A stretch of DNA of 9,660 nucleotides from JASFUX01 sp050050115. GTDB taxonomy: Bacteria > Pseudomonadota > Alphaproteobacteria > Caulobacterales > Maricaulaceae. Each line of letters opens with the position of its first letter. The first letter of the stretch is position 1. Made by a program: the position numbers and the translations under genes. The notes under the pieces are model-generated. The model was not told where the DNA came from, searched no databases, and saw only the letters and a program-made list of their open reading frames with translations. This document shows, piece by piece, positions 1 to 6,334 of this stretch. The stretch is taken from contig JASFUX010000130.1 of the NCBI GenBank assembly GCA_050050115.1, forward strand, positions 1-9,660, written 5' to 3'.

Positions 1-130
1 GGTCTCTAACCCGCAACGACCACCGAATTTCGCTGCGGCCCAGTATCGGCTTCAAATCGCTCGGTACAGGAATGCGCACATAGTAGACGCCATCGCGGCG
101 TTCGAGATGCAAAGTGCGGCGTCCGGCCAT
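1..130 (-). CDS. Tyrosine-recombinase integrase, N-terminal fragment cut by the window edge
   Basis: Only the first 43 codons are visible; the reading frame runs leftward out of the window without a stop. The start is the ATG at 130-128, the only ATG in this frame after an in-frame TGA about 33 bases upstream. The peptide contains RRDGVYYVRIPVPSDL (residues 11-26), then a Gly-Arg pair, EIRWSL and an RD. This resembles the N-terminal domain (DUF6538-like) of many phage and island tyrosine recombinases, whose pattern is roughly R-x-G-x-Y-Y-V-R-x-x-V-P-x-D-L followed by a G-[KR] and an R-[RW]-S-L motif. The catalytic domain (R, H, R, Y residues) would lie outside the window and is not seen. Such enzymes integrate and excise mobile elements at a specific site. 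The gene starts 101 bp past the 3' end of tRNA-Ser and points away from it, as expected for an island inserted at that tRNA. No strong Shine-Dalgarno is visible. The family call rests on one short domain. Confidence 0.72.
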   Translation of the reverse strand, partial: MAGRRTLHLERRDGVYYVRIPVPSDLKPILGRSEIRWSLRVRD

Positions 131-202
131 GCGCGTGCTCGCGATTGGAACACCGGATGGTCACATCCGATGTCGCCATCGCCGCCAGGACACCTAGATC
201 TC

Positions 203-218
203 TTGCAAGTAATTGCAA
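203..218. repeat. Two TTGCAA palindromes one helical turn apart
   Basis: TTGCAA occurs at 203-208 and 213-218. Each copy sits inside a longer perfect palindrome: CTTGCAAG at 202-209 and AATTGCAATT at 211-220. Their centres are exactly 10 bp apart, so a protein bound to both would sit on one face of the DNA. They lie between the tRNA 3' end and the integrase start, in a patch much richer in A and T than its surroundings. By position they could be sites for an excisionase, an integrase arm domain or a regulator of the integrase gene. That role is inference from position only. Confidence 0.45.
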
Positions 219-231
219 TTATTAGGCTTTT

Positions 232-258
232 TGGCGGTGAGGGTGGGATTCGAACCCA
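232..258 (-). other. Probable attachment site at the tRNA-Ser 3' end
   Basis: Tyrosine recombinases of islands and phages commonly use the T arm and 3' end of a tRNA gene as the crossover core, and leave a copy at the far end of the element. Here an integrase gene begins just beyond the 3' end of an intact tRNA-Ser, so the core should lie within this segment. The partner copy would be to the left of the window and is not visible, so the core length and exact limits are unknown. Confidence 0.4.
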
Positions 259-321
259 CGAGACGGTTGCCCGCCTACACGCGTTCCAGGCGTGCGCCTT
301 CGACCACTCGGCCACCTCACC
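232..321 (-). tRNA. tRNA-Ser, anticodon GGA
   Basis: Complete class II tRNA read on the minus strand. The acceptor stem pairs GGTGAGG (321-315) with CCTCACC next to the 3' end. The anticodon stem CACGC/GCGTG encloses the loop CTGGAAC, giving anticodon GGA (285-287 on the complement), which reads UCC and UCU serine codons. A long variable arm of GC-rich sequence separates the anticodon and T arms, as serine tRNAs require. The T arm is GTGGG-TTCGAAT-CCCAC. After the discriminator G (235), the terminal CCA is encoded in the DNA (234-232). The gene is intact even though an integrase gene follows it, which is normal when an element restores the tRNA 3' end on insertion. Confidence 0.97.
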
Positions 322-609
322 GCAAGCCGCGCGGATTATCAGGCGGCGGCCCGGCGGGCAAGGCGCGACGCGCCCTCGTCCCGAACCATTCGTCGCGCGC
401 CTCGCGCTGCTCTCCAGAAAGGCAAGCCCCCTGAACGCGGCATCAGGAGCGCGCGCCAAAGAGAGCGCCCACTGAAAGCTCGCGCCTGGCCGAGGGGATG
501 TGCCGCCTCGCGCGCCTCGAGAGCGGTCCGTCCTGGACGCGTCCGCTCCAGAACTTGCGGCCCGCACGCTTGCTTGCCGGCCAAGCCCCCAGCGACTAGC
601 GTCTTCGAT
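322..609. other. Non-coding stretch, no gene supported
   Basis: Apart from the tRNA promoter, this GC-rich stretch holds no reading frame with a recognisable protein. The open frames on both strands are Arg/Ala-rich and have no ribosome-binding site. A local inverted repeat GAGCGG (521-526) / CCGCTC (543-548) encloses a further CGTCC/GGACG pairing, so a transcript would be structured. I compared it by eye with the conserved cores of SRP RNA, RNase P RNA and tmRNA and saw none. Because it ends at a rightward terminator-like hairpin, it could contain an unrecognised small RNA gene, or only leftover sequence. Confidence 0.4.
335..361 (-). promoter_or_regulatory. Promoter of the tRNA-Ser gene
   Basis: On the minus strand a TTGCCC element (361-356; 4 of 6 match to TTGACA) is followed after 15 bp by GATAAT (340-335; 5 of 6 match to TATAAT). 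Transcription would start roughly 7 bases upstream of the mature 5' end at 321, giving a very short leader for RNase P to remove. The position and the -10 match are good; the spacer is a little short. Confidence 0.5.
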
Positions 610-643
610 AAGGCCGGCCTCGGCGGGGCCGGCCTTGGCTTTT
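610..643 (+). terminator. Strong rho-independent terminator-like hairpin
   Basis: AAGGCCGGCC (610-619) pairs perfectly with GGCCGGCCTT (627-636) across a 7-base loop, and is followed by GGC and TTTT (640-643). The run of T lies only on the right side, so the hairpin works as a terminator for rightward transcription. No gene or recognised RNA is transcribed rightward into it within the window. The T run is short and offset by three bases, which lowers confidence in efficient termination. A TTGACA (642-647) overlaps its end and could be a -35 element for the next gene, but no convincing -10 follows. Confidence 0.6.
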
Positions 644-713
644 GACAACAGCACCTGGGCCGCGGGGCCGATCCGCCTGCACGGCCCAATCCGCGCCGAA
701 CGGAACATGCGTC

Positions 714-1232
714 ATGACCGCCGCCGCCCTCCAAGCCGACTGCACGCGTTGCGCGGCGCTCTGCTGCGTGGCGCCGGCGTTCGACCGGTCGGAGGACTTC
801 GGCGTCGACAAGCCCGCCGCGACGCCCTGCCCGCACCTCGCGCCCGACCACCGCTGCGCCATCCACGCCGAGCGCGCGCGCGCCGGCTTTAAAGGTTGCA
901 TCGGCTACGACTGCCTCGGCGCCGGCCAGCGCGTGACCCAGGAGATCTTCGGCGGCCGGTCATGGCGGGAGGATGCTTCATTGCTCGTCCCGATGAGCGA
1001 AGCCTTCGGCGTGGTGCGCCGCATCCACGAGCTGCGCGCCATGCTGGAAAAAGCCGGCGAGGCGCAACTGTCGGAGAACGAGCGCGACGGCCTGCGCGCG
1101 CTTTGCGACGCGCTCGAGCCTGTCGACGGCTGGTCGCGCGAGACGCTGGCCGCCGCCGACATCGATGCGCTGGAGCAGCGCGTGCGGGCCTTCCTGCGCA
1201 CGCTCCGCCGCCACTTCACGCCCGCGCGATAA
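714..1232 (+). CDS. YkgJ-like cysteine-cluster protein, putative metal-binding
   Basis: 172-residue protein of unknown function with a cysteine-rich N-terminal half. The cysteines are at residues 10, 13, 17, 18 (CTRCAALCC), 39 (PCPHL), 48 (RCAIH), 62 and 67 (GCIGYDCLGAGQ). This layout is that of the YkgJ-like family, proposed to chelate zinc or an iron-sulfur cluster, but the bound metal and reaction are unknown. An FGGRSWRED segment follows (residues 79-87), then a mostly helical C-terminal half with one more Cys at 131. There is no signal peptide or membrane segment, so it is probably cytoplasmic. I chose the ATG at 714, with a weak GGA 9 bases upstream; a TTG at 642 in the same frame would add 24 unconvincing residues and start inside the terminator hairpin region. 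Similar proteins are sometimes labelled pentapeptide-repeat proteins, but no such repeats are present here. It converges on recR with a 20 bp gap. Confidence 0.8.
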   Translation: MTAAALQADCTRCAALCCVAPAFDRSEDFGVDKPAATPCPHLAPDHRCAIHAERARAGFKGCIGYDCLGAGQRVTQEIFGGRSWREDASLLVPMSEAFGVVRRIHELRAMLEKAGEAQLSENERDGLRALCDALEPVDGWSRETLAAADIDALEQRVRAFLRTLRRHFTPAR

Positions 1233-1252
1233 CCGAAACGGGTGGCGTCCTC

Positions 1253-1852
1253 TTACGTCTTGCGACGGCTCGACAGCGCCGCGGCGAGCGTGCCGTCGTC
1301 GAGGTGGTCGAGCTCGCCGCCGACCGGCACGCCGCGCGCGATCGAGGAGACCTCGACGCCCAATCCTTCGAGCCGGTCGGCGAGGTAGTGCGCCGTCGCC
1401 GCGCCGTCGACCGTGGCGTTCAGGGCAAGGATCACCTCGGTCACCTCCTCGGCGGCGGCCCGCGCCATCAGCGAGTCGATGTTGAGGTCTTCGGGACGCA
1501 CGCCGTCGAGCGCGGAGAGCACGCCGCCGAGGACGTGGTAGCGGCCTTCGAACACGCCCGCGCGCTCGAGCGCCCAGAGATCGGCGACCTCCTGGACGAC
1601 GCAGATCACGTCGTTGCGGCGGTCGGGCGCGGCGCAGACGGCGCAAGGGTCGCGCGCGTCAATATTACCGCAGACGCTGCACGGGCGGATTTTCTCCGCG
1701 GCTTCGGCGATGGCGGCGGCAAGCGGCTCCATCAGGCTTTCGCGCCGCTTGATCAGGAACAAGGCCGCGCGCCGCGCCGAGCGGGGTCCGAGGCCCGGCA
1801 GCTTGGCGATGAGCTGGATCAGCTTTTCGATCTCAGGAGCGACGCTGGCCAT
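1253..1852 (-). CDS. recR: Recombination mediator protein RecR
   Basis: 199 residues, the usual RecR length (about 200). RecR works with RecO (and RecF) to load RecA onto SSB-coated single-stranded DNA during gap repair. In order: a helix-hairpin-helix segment with KLPGLGPRSARRAA (residues 17-30); a C4 zinc finger with Cys58, 61, 70 and 73; a Toprim domain from about residue 81 (VICVVQEVADLWALE, then YHVLGG around 105-110); and the C-terminal IARGVPVGGELDHLDDGTL (171-189), the conserved end of the family. All key elements are present. The start ATG (1852-1850) places MASVAPEIEKLIQLIAKLPG at the N-terminus as in homologues; an AAGGA about 13 bases upstream is a distant ribosome-binding site. 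In many bacteria recR follows dnaX and a YbaB-family gene; here no YbaB-like gene lies upstream, so recR appears to stand alone. Confidence 0.97.
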   Translation of the reverse strand: MASVAPEIEKLIQLIAKLPGLGPRSARRAALFLIKRRESLMEPLAAAIAEAAEKIRPCSVCGNIDARDPCAVCAAPDRRNDVICVVQEVADLWALERAGVFEGRYHVLGGVLSALDGVRPEDLNIDSLMARAAAEEVTEVILALNATVDGAATAHYLADRLEGLGVEVSSIARGVPVGGELDHLDDGTLAAALSSRRKT

Positions 1853-1960
1853 GCGCGGATTGAAAGTCCTTCGTCGTAAACGCCCCGGCGCGGGACGACC
1901 GCTCGCAACCGGCGGCTCGGTCGGTTATAGAACGTGGCGATTTCACGATTCGAGCCTTTC

Positions 1961-1966
1961 AAGGAG
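1961..1966 (+). promoter_or_regulatory. Ribosome-binding site that sets the DUF4399 lipoprotein start
   Basis: AAGGAG lies 6 bases upstream of the ATG at 1973. It favours that start over an in-frame upstream start at 1934, which would place 13 extra residues ahead of the signal peptide. A TATAGA at 1926-1931 could be the -10 of this gene's promoter, but the -35 region (TCGCAA at 1903-1908) is poor. Confidence 0.7.
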
Positions 1967-1972
1967 TCGCCG

Positions 1973-2443
1973 ATGACCAAGCCGCAGCTCCGTCCTCTCC
2001 GCGCGCCTGCTTCACTCTTCGCCGCGCCGCCGCTGCTCGCCGCGCTGCTCCTCTCCGCCTGCGCGCCCGCCGACACCGGCCCGGACGCCGCGCCGCACGC
2101 CTCGGCCGAACCCATGGTCTACTTCGTCAATCTTGAGGACGGCGACGTGGTCGACAGCCCGGTCCGGGTGGTGTTCGGCCTCTCCGGCATGGGCGTCGCG
2201 CCGGCGGCTGCGGACGTTCCCGACACCGGGCACCATCACCTGCTCGTCGACGCGGACGGCTACCCGACAGGCGAGCCGCTGCCCAACAACGAGACCTACC
2301 GCCACTTCGGCGGCGGGCAGACCGAAACGGTACTCGAGCTCTCGCCCGGCGAGCATTCGCTGCAGCTGGTCTTCGCCGACCGCGGCCACGTACCGTTCGA
2401 GCCGAGCATCGAGAGCGAAGTGATCAGGGTCGCGGTCAGGTAG
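1973..2443 (+). CDS. DUF4399 family lipoprotein
   Basis: 156-residue secreted protein of unknown function. The N-terminus is a lipoprotein signal: basic start, hydrophobic LLAALLL, and lipobox LSAC with Cys30 as the lipidation site, followed by a short Ala/Pro/Asp-rich linker. The mature part (from about residue 48) matches DUF4399 in pattern: VYFVNLEDGDVVDSPV, then FGLSGMGVAPA, GHHHLLVD (86-93), HFGGGQTE (111-118), GEHSLQLVFADRGH (126-139), and a final beta strand EVIRVAVR. The clustered histidines suggest metal binding, but this is inference. It probably sits on the periplasmic side of a membrane. It is tail to tail with the PQQ dehydrogenase gene with only 12 bp between stops, so transcripts of the two may overlap. 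The family assignment is firm; the function is not known. Confidence 0.88.
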   Translation: MTKPQLRPLRAPASLFAAPPLLAALLLSACAPADTGPDAAPHASAEPMVYFVNLEDGDVVDSPVRVVFGLSGMGVAPAAADVPDTGHHHLLVDADGYPTGEPLPNNETYRHFGGGQTETVLELSPGEHSLQLVFADRGHVPFEPSIESEVIRVAVR

Positions 2444-2455
2444 GGCGCGTTGCGA

Positions 2456-4393
2456 TCACTCCGGCAGCGCCAGCGCCACCAGCTCCGGCGGGTGACCGTT
2501 GTCCGACACCGCGAGGACAATGAACTGTCGGCCCTCGTGCAGGTAAGTCATCGGCGCGCCCGAGCCGAGCGAGGGCAGCTCGTATTCCCAGACCACGTCC
2601 CCGCTCTCTTTGTCGTAGGCGCGGAACATCGGCTCGCCTAGGGGCGCGGACAGGCTGCCCGCTTCGGCGAGGAACATCAGCTCAGGCGTGAGCAGCGGGC
2701 TGGGGCGGATGTCGTAGTTGCCCATGGAGTCGAAATCGAGCCCGAGGTCCTGAAGGTCGGGATGCTCGCGAACGTAGTCGGGCGCGCCGCCGGTGGGGAT
2801 CCGCCACAGATGCTCGCCTGCGTCCATGTCGGTCGCCACCAGCTCCGTGTACGGCGGCTTCAGGATCGGCAGGCCGCGCGGCCCTTGCACGTAGGCGCCG
2901 GGCGTGCGCACCCAGTCGAGATCGGTCACCTCAGGATCGCCGCGCCTCAAGCCGGCGTTGTTCACGCGATGGCGAATCGGCACGTACATCACGTGGGTTT
3001 CCGGATCGTAGGCGGCGGCGTTCCAGTTCATCCCGCCGCCGTGACCGGGATACATCCAGGTTCCGAGGTTTTCGCCTTCGATGGCCTCGGTCGGCGGCTC
3101 ATACAGCGGCCCGGTCGCATACTGCGCGGCGATCTCCAGCGCCTCGGCGCGCAGCTCCGGCGTGAAGTCGATCAAGAGATCCTTGTCATAGCCAAGCGGC
3201 GTGTAAGGCGCGGGGCGGGTGACGAACGGTTGGGTCGGCGCGGTGTGCTCGCCTTCGAGCGTCGATTGAGGAACCTCGCGCTCCTCGATCGGCCAGACCG
3301 GCTCTCCTGTCAGCCGGTTGAAGACGAACGCCATGCCCTGCTTGGTTAGCTGAGTGACGGCCGGGACTATTTCTCCGTCTACGGTGATGTCGTGGAGGAT
3401 CGGTGCAGCGGGCATGTCGTAGTCCCAGATCCCGTGGTGACTGATCTGGAAGTGCCACACGCGCTCGCCAGTCGCGCTGTCGAGGCACACGATGCTCTCT
3501 GAGAACAGATTGTCGCCCGGCCGAGCGCCGGCGTAGAACTCGGTCGAGGCGGCGCCGCCGTCGTTCGCGGTTTCGAGCGGAAGATAGACGTAGCCGGTTT
3601 CTGGATCAGCGGTCATCATCGTCCACACGCCCGCGGCCGAGGCCGTGCGCCAGGAGCCGTTCTCCCAGGTCTCGACGCCAAACTCGCCTTGCCGCGGAAT
3701 CGGGTTGAACGTCCAGAGCAGCGCTCCGGTGCGCACGTCGTAGCCGCGCACGGCGCCCGACGCCTCGCCCTCGCGCGCGGCGATGGGAACGACTTGAGCG
3801 ACGACGACGTCGCCAACGACGACCGCAGGGCTGACCGAGCGCGCCGCCAACGGCTCGCCGCCGCTGGTTGCAGGCAAGGACAGATCGACGATCCCGCCCT
3901 CGCCGAAATTCGAGTCCATCTCGCCCGTAGTTGCATCGATCGAGATCAGCCGTCCGTCTTCGGAGTTGTGATAGAGACGCTTGGCCTCGCCGTCGGCCCA
4001 GAACGCCAGCGCTCGACTGGCCAGACCCGCCGACCGGGCGCCTTCGACCGCGGGCGGCTCGAAGCTCCACATGGTCTCGCCAGTTCCCGCGTCGATCGCG
4101 GAAGCGCCGTGATTGCCGGAGGGAACGTAGAGCACGCCGTCGACCATCAGCGGCGTGCCCTTGTAGTTCGCGATTGGCCGGCCCGGCGGGATCGGAATCG
4201 CCGAGCGCCATACGATCTCAAGCTCGGTGACGTTGTCCCCGGTGATCTGATCGAGCGCGGCGTAGCGCGTGTGCCCGGCGTCCCCGCCCCAGGTGCGCCA
4301 TTGCCCGTCCGGCGCGCCGGTTTGGGCGAACGCGGGCGCGGCGAGCGCGACCGATGCGATTACTTGAAATGCTGTAGCCAGCCGCTTTGACAC
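2456..4393 (-). CDS. PQQ-dependent dehydrogenase (quinoprotein), secreted
   Basis: 645 residues. Family members are periplasmic beta-propeller enzymes that oxidise alcohols, aldoses or related substrates with pyrroloquinoline quinone and pass electrons to the respiratory chain; the substrate here cannot be told. The N-terminus is a cleavable signal peptide with AFA-Q near residues 21-24. The mature start has the family signature WRTWGGDAGHTRYAALDQI (32-50) and NVTELEIVWR (54-63). Propeller repeats with the A-x-D-x-x-T-G-x-x-x-W pattern recur (about 99-109, 218-227, 304-313, 591-602). SHHGIWDYDMPAAP (318-331) is the central active-site region, followed by QLTKQGMAFVFNRLTGEPVW (348-367), VPQSTLEGE (374-382) and IDFTPELRAEAL (408-419). 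There is no CxxCH haem motif and Cys303 is the only cysteine, so it is a haem-free type without the vicinal disulfide of methanol dehydrogenases. It starts with GTG, backed by an excellent ribosome-binding site. lepA ends 44 bp upstream with no obvious terminator between. No PQQ biosynthesis genes are in the window. Confidence 0.92.
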   Translation of the reverse strand: MSKRLATAFQVIASVALAAPAFAQTGAPDGQWRTWGGDAGHTRYAALDQITGDNVTELEIVWRSAIPIPPGRPIANYKGTPLMVDGVLYVPSGNHGASAIDAGTGETMWSFEPPAVEGARSAGLASRALAFWADGEAKRLYHNSEDGRLISIDATTGEMDSNFGEGGIVDLSLPATSGGEPLAARSVSPAVVVGDVVVAQVVPIAAREGEASGAVRGYDVRTGALLWTFNPIPRQGEFGVETWENGSWRTASAAGVWTMMTADPETGYVYLPLETANDGGAASTEFYAGARPGDNLFSESIVCLDSATGERVWHFQISHHGIWDYDMPAAPILHDITVDGEIVPAVTQLTKQGMAFVFNRLTGEPVWPIEEREVPQSTLEGEHTAPTQPFVTRPAPYTPLGYDKDLLIDFTPELRAEALEIAAQYATGPLYEPPTEAIEGENLGTWMYPGHGGGMNWNAAAYDPETHVMYVPIRHRVNNAGLRRGDPEVTDLDWVRTPGAYVQGPRGLPILKPPYTELVATDMDAGEHLWRIPTGGAPDYVREHPDLQDLGLDFDSMGNYDIRPSPLLTPELMFLAEAGSLSAPLGEPMFRAYDKESGDVVWEYELPSLGSGAPMTYLHEGRQFIVLAVSDNGHPPELVALALPE

Positions 4394-4399
4394 GGTCTG

Positions 4400-4406
4400 C
4401 TCCTCC
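4400..4406 (-). promoter_or_regulatory. Ribosome-binding site that sets the GTG start of the PQQ dehydrogenase
   Basis: On the minus strand GGAGGAG ends 6 bases before the GTG at 4393-4391. This near-perfect Shine-Dalgarno, together with a good signal peptide directly after it, supports GTG as the true start. Confidence 0.75.
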
Positions 4407-4437
4407 CCGCCTTGTCGTTGAGTGCAGTCTTACGCGC

Positions 4438-6249
4438 CTAGCCTTCCCCGTCCATCTTCAGCGCTGCGATGAACGCCTCCTGCGGGATCTCGACCTTGCC
4501 GAACTGGCGCATCTTCTTTTTGCCGGCCTTCTGCTTGTCGAGGAGCTTGCGCTTCCGCGTGGCGTCGCCGCCGTAGCACTTGGCCGTCACGTCCTTGCGC
4601 AACGCCGACAGCGTCTCTCGCGCGATCACCCGGCCGCCGATCGCCGCCTGGATCGGGATCTTGAACATGTGACGCGGGATCAGGTCTTTAAGACGCTCGC
4701 ACATGCCGCGACCGCGACGCTCGGCCTGGCTGGCGTGCACCAGCATCGACAGCGCGTCCACCGGCTCGTCATTGACGAGAATCGACATCTTCACGAGGTT
4801 GCCGACGCGATAGTCAGACAGCTGATAGTCGAAGCTCGCGTAGCCCTTGGTCGCGGACTTCAGCCGGTCGTAGAAGTCGAACACCACTTCATTGAGCGGC
4901 AGGTCGTAGACCACCATCGCGCGGCTGCCGACGTAGGAGAGATCCTTCTGCACCCCGCGCCGCTCCTGACACAGTTTCAGGATCGCGCCCAAGTGCTCGT
5001 CCGGCGTCAGGATGGTCGCCGTGATCCAAGGCTCCTCGATCTCGGCGATGCGCACCGGATCGGGCATGTCGGCGGGGTTGTGCAGCTCGATCTCCGAGCC
5101 GTCGGTGAGCTTGATCTTGTAGACCACCGACGGCGCCGTCGCGATCAGGTCGAGGTCGAACTCGCGGGAGAGGCGCTCCTGGATGATCTCGAGGTGCAGC
5201 AGCCCCAGAAAGCCGCAACGGAAGCCGAAGCCCAGCGCCGCCGACGTCTCCATCTCGAAGGAAAAGCTCGCGTCGTTCAAACGCAAACGGCCGAGCGCGT
5301 CGCGCAGGTCTTCAAAGTCAGCCGCGTCCACCGGGAAGAGCCCGCAGAACACCACCGGCTGAGCCGGACGGAAGCCCGCCAGCGGCCTGTCGGTCGGCTT
5401 CTTGTCTTCCGTGATCGTATCGCCGACGGCGGCGTCGGCGACCTCTTTGATCGAGGCGGTCAGCACGCCAACCTCGCCGGGGCCGAGCTCGGGGACTTCG
5501 ACCAGCTTCGGCGTCAGCACGGCGACGCGGTCGACCGGGTGGACCGCGCCGGTCGACATCAGCTTGATTTTGGTTCCCTTCTTCAAAACCCCATCGATCA
5601 CGCGGAAGAGAACCACGACGCCGAGATACGAATCGTACCAGGCATCGACCAACAGCGCCTTGAGCGGCGCGTCAGGATCGCCCTCCTTGGGCGGAGGCAG
5701 CCGATGGACGATCGCTTCGAGCACCTCTTCGACGCCGTGGCCGGTCTTTGCGGAGATCTCGACCGCGTCGGAGGCGTCAAGACCGATGACGTCCTCGATC
5801 TGGGCGCGGACCCGATCGGGCTCGGCGGCGGGCAGATCGATCTTGTTGAGGACTGGAACGATCTCATGGTCGCGTTCGATCGCCTGGTAGACGTTCGCCA
5901 GCGTCTGGGCCTCGACCCCCTGGGACGCGTCAACCACCAGTAGCGAACCTTCGCACGCCGACAGACAGCGCGAGACCTCGTAGGCGAAGTCGACGTGGCC
6001 GGGCGTGTCCATCAGGTTGAGCACATACGCTTCGCCGTTCCGCGCGGTGTACTCGAGACGCACCGTCTGCGCCTTGATGGTGATGCCGCGCTCGCGCTCG
6101 ATCTCCATGGAGTCGAGCACCTGCTCCTTCATCTCGCGGTCGGTCAGCCCACCGGTGACCTGGATCAGCCGGTCGGCGAGGGTCGACTTGCCATGGTCTA
6201 TGTGCGCGACGATGGAGAAGTTGCGGATATGGGACAAAGGCGTGGTCAT
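4438..6249 (-). CDS. lepA: Elongation factor 4 (LepA), ribosomal back-translocase GTPase
   Basis: 603 residues, the normal LepA length. LepA is a translational GTPase that binds ribosomes and affects translocation, initiation and 30S assembly. All G motifs are intact: G1 AHIDHGKST (residues 15-23), switch I ERERGITI (51-58), G3 DTPGH (81-85), G4 NKID (135-138) and G5 SAKT (166-169). The later domains match the family, including LGFGFRCGFLGLLHLEIIQE, and the LepA-specific C-terminal domain with AKCYGGDATRKRKLL and QEAFIAAL near the end. I chose the ATG at 6249 because it gives MTTPLSHIRNFSIVAHIDHG, close to homologues; a GTG at 6276 in the same frame would add nine residues. Neither has a clear Shine-Dalgarno, so the exact start is uncertain. 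It follows tspO after 85 bp and precedes the PQQ dehydrogenase by 44 bp, all leftward. Confidence 0.98.
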   Translation of the reverse strand: MTTPLSHIRNFSIVAHIDHGKSTLADRLIQVTGGLTDREMKEQVLDSMEIERERGITIKAQTVRLEYTARNGEAYVLNLMDTPGHVDFAYEVSRCLSACEGSLLVVDASQGVEAQTLANVYQAIERDHEIVPVLNKIDLPAAEPDRVRAQIEDVIGLDASDAVEISAKTGHGVEEVLEAIVHRLPPPKEGDPDAPLKALLVDAWYDSYLGVVVLFRVIDGVLKKGTKIKLMSTGAVHPVDRVAVLTPKLVEVPELGPGEVGVLTASIKEVADAAVGDTITEDKKPTDRPLAGFRPAQPVVFCGLFPVDAADFEDLRDALGRLRLNDASFSFEMETSAALGFGFRCGFLGLLHLEIIQERLSREFDLDLIATAPSVVYKIKLTDGSEIELHNPADMPDPVRIAEIEEPWITATILTPDEHLGAILKLCQERRGVQKDLSYVGSRAMVVYDLPLNEVVFDFYDRLKSATKGYASFDYQLSDYRVGNLVKMSILVNDEPVDALSMLVHASQAERRGRGMCERLKDLIPRHMFKIPIQAAIGGRVIARETLSALRKDVTAKCYGGDATRKRKLLDKQKAGKKKMRQFGKVEIPQEAFIAALKMDGEG

Positions 6250-6334
6250 GGAGCGCGCGTTTAGCAGAGCCCGCACAAACCGCCAACGCGCCTTACACGT
6301 CTCAGCCAGGCGCCCGCCGCAGCTGTGGCGAAAC

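Noticed and set aside
6..218. 70-codon minus-strand frame overlapping the integrase start
   Set aside because: It overlaps the integrase in another frame. The integrase frame carries the conserved Y-Y-V-R-x-x-V-P pattern and this one carries none.
450..640. Possible SRP RNA, RNase P RNA, tmRNA or 6S RNA ending at the hairpin
   Set aside because: The conserved cores of the first three are not visible, and I could not recognise a 6S-type open bubble. An unknown small RNA remains open and is listed as a finding.
52..708. 218-codon minus-strand frame spanning the tRNA gene and the terminator hairpin
   Set aside because: It runs through a functional tRNA gene and a perfect hairpin, and its sequence has no protein-like pattern.
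896..1879. 327-codon open frame on the plus strand across the cysteine-cluster gene and recR
   Set aside because: It lies out of frame in one real gene and antisense to another, and its product is low-complexity Arg/Ala sequence.
4387..5943. 518-codon open frame on the plus strand opposite lepA
   Set aside because: It mirrors lepA codon for codon, is rich in Arg, His, Asp and Leu without any recognisable fold, and has no ribosome-binding site. GC-rich genes often leave such open antisense frames.
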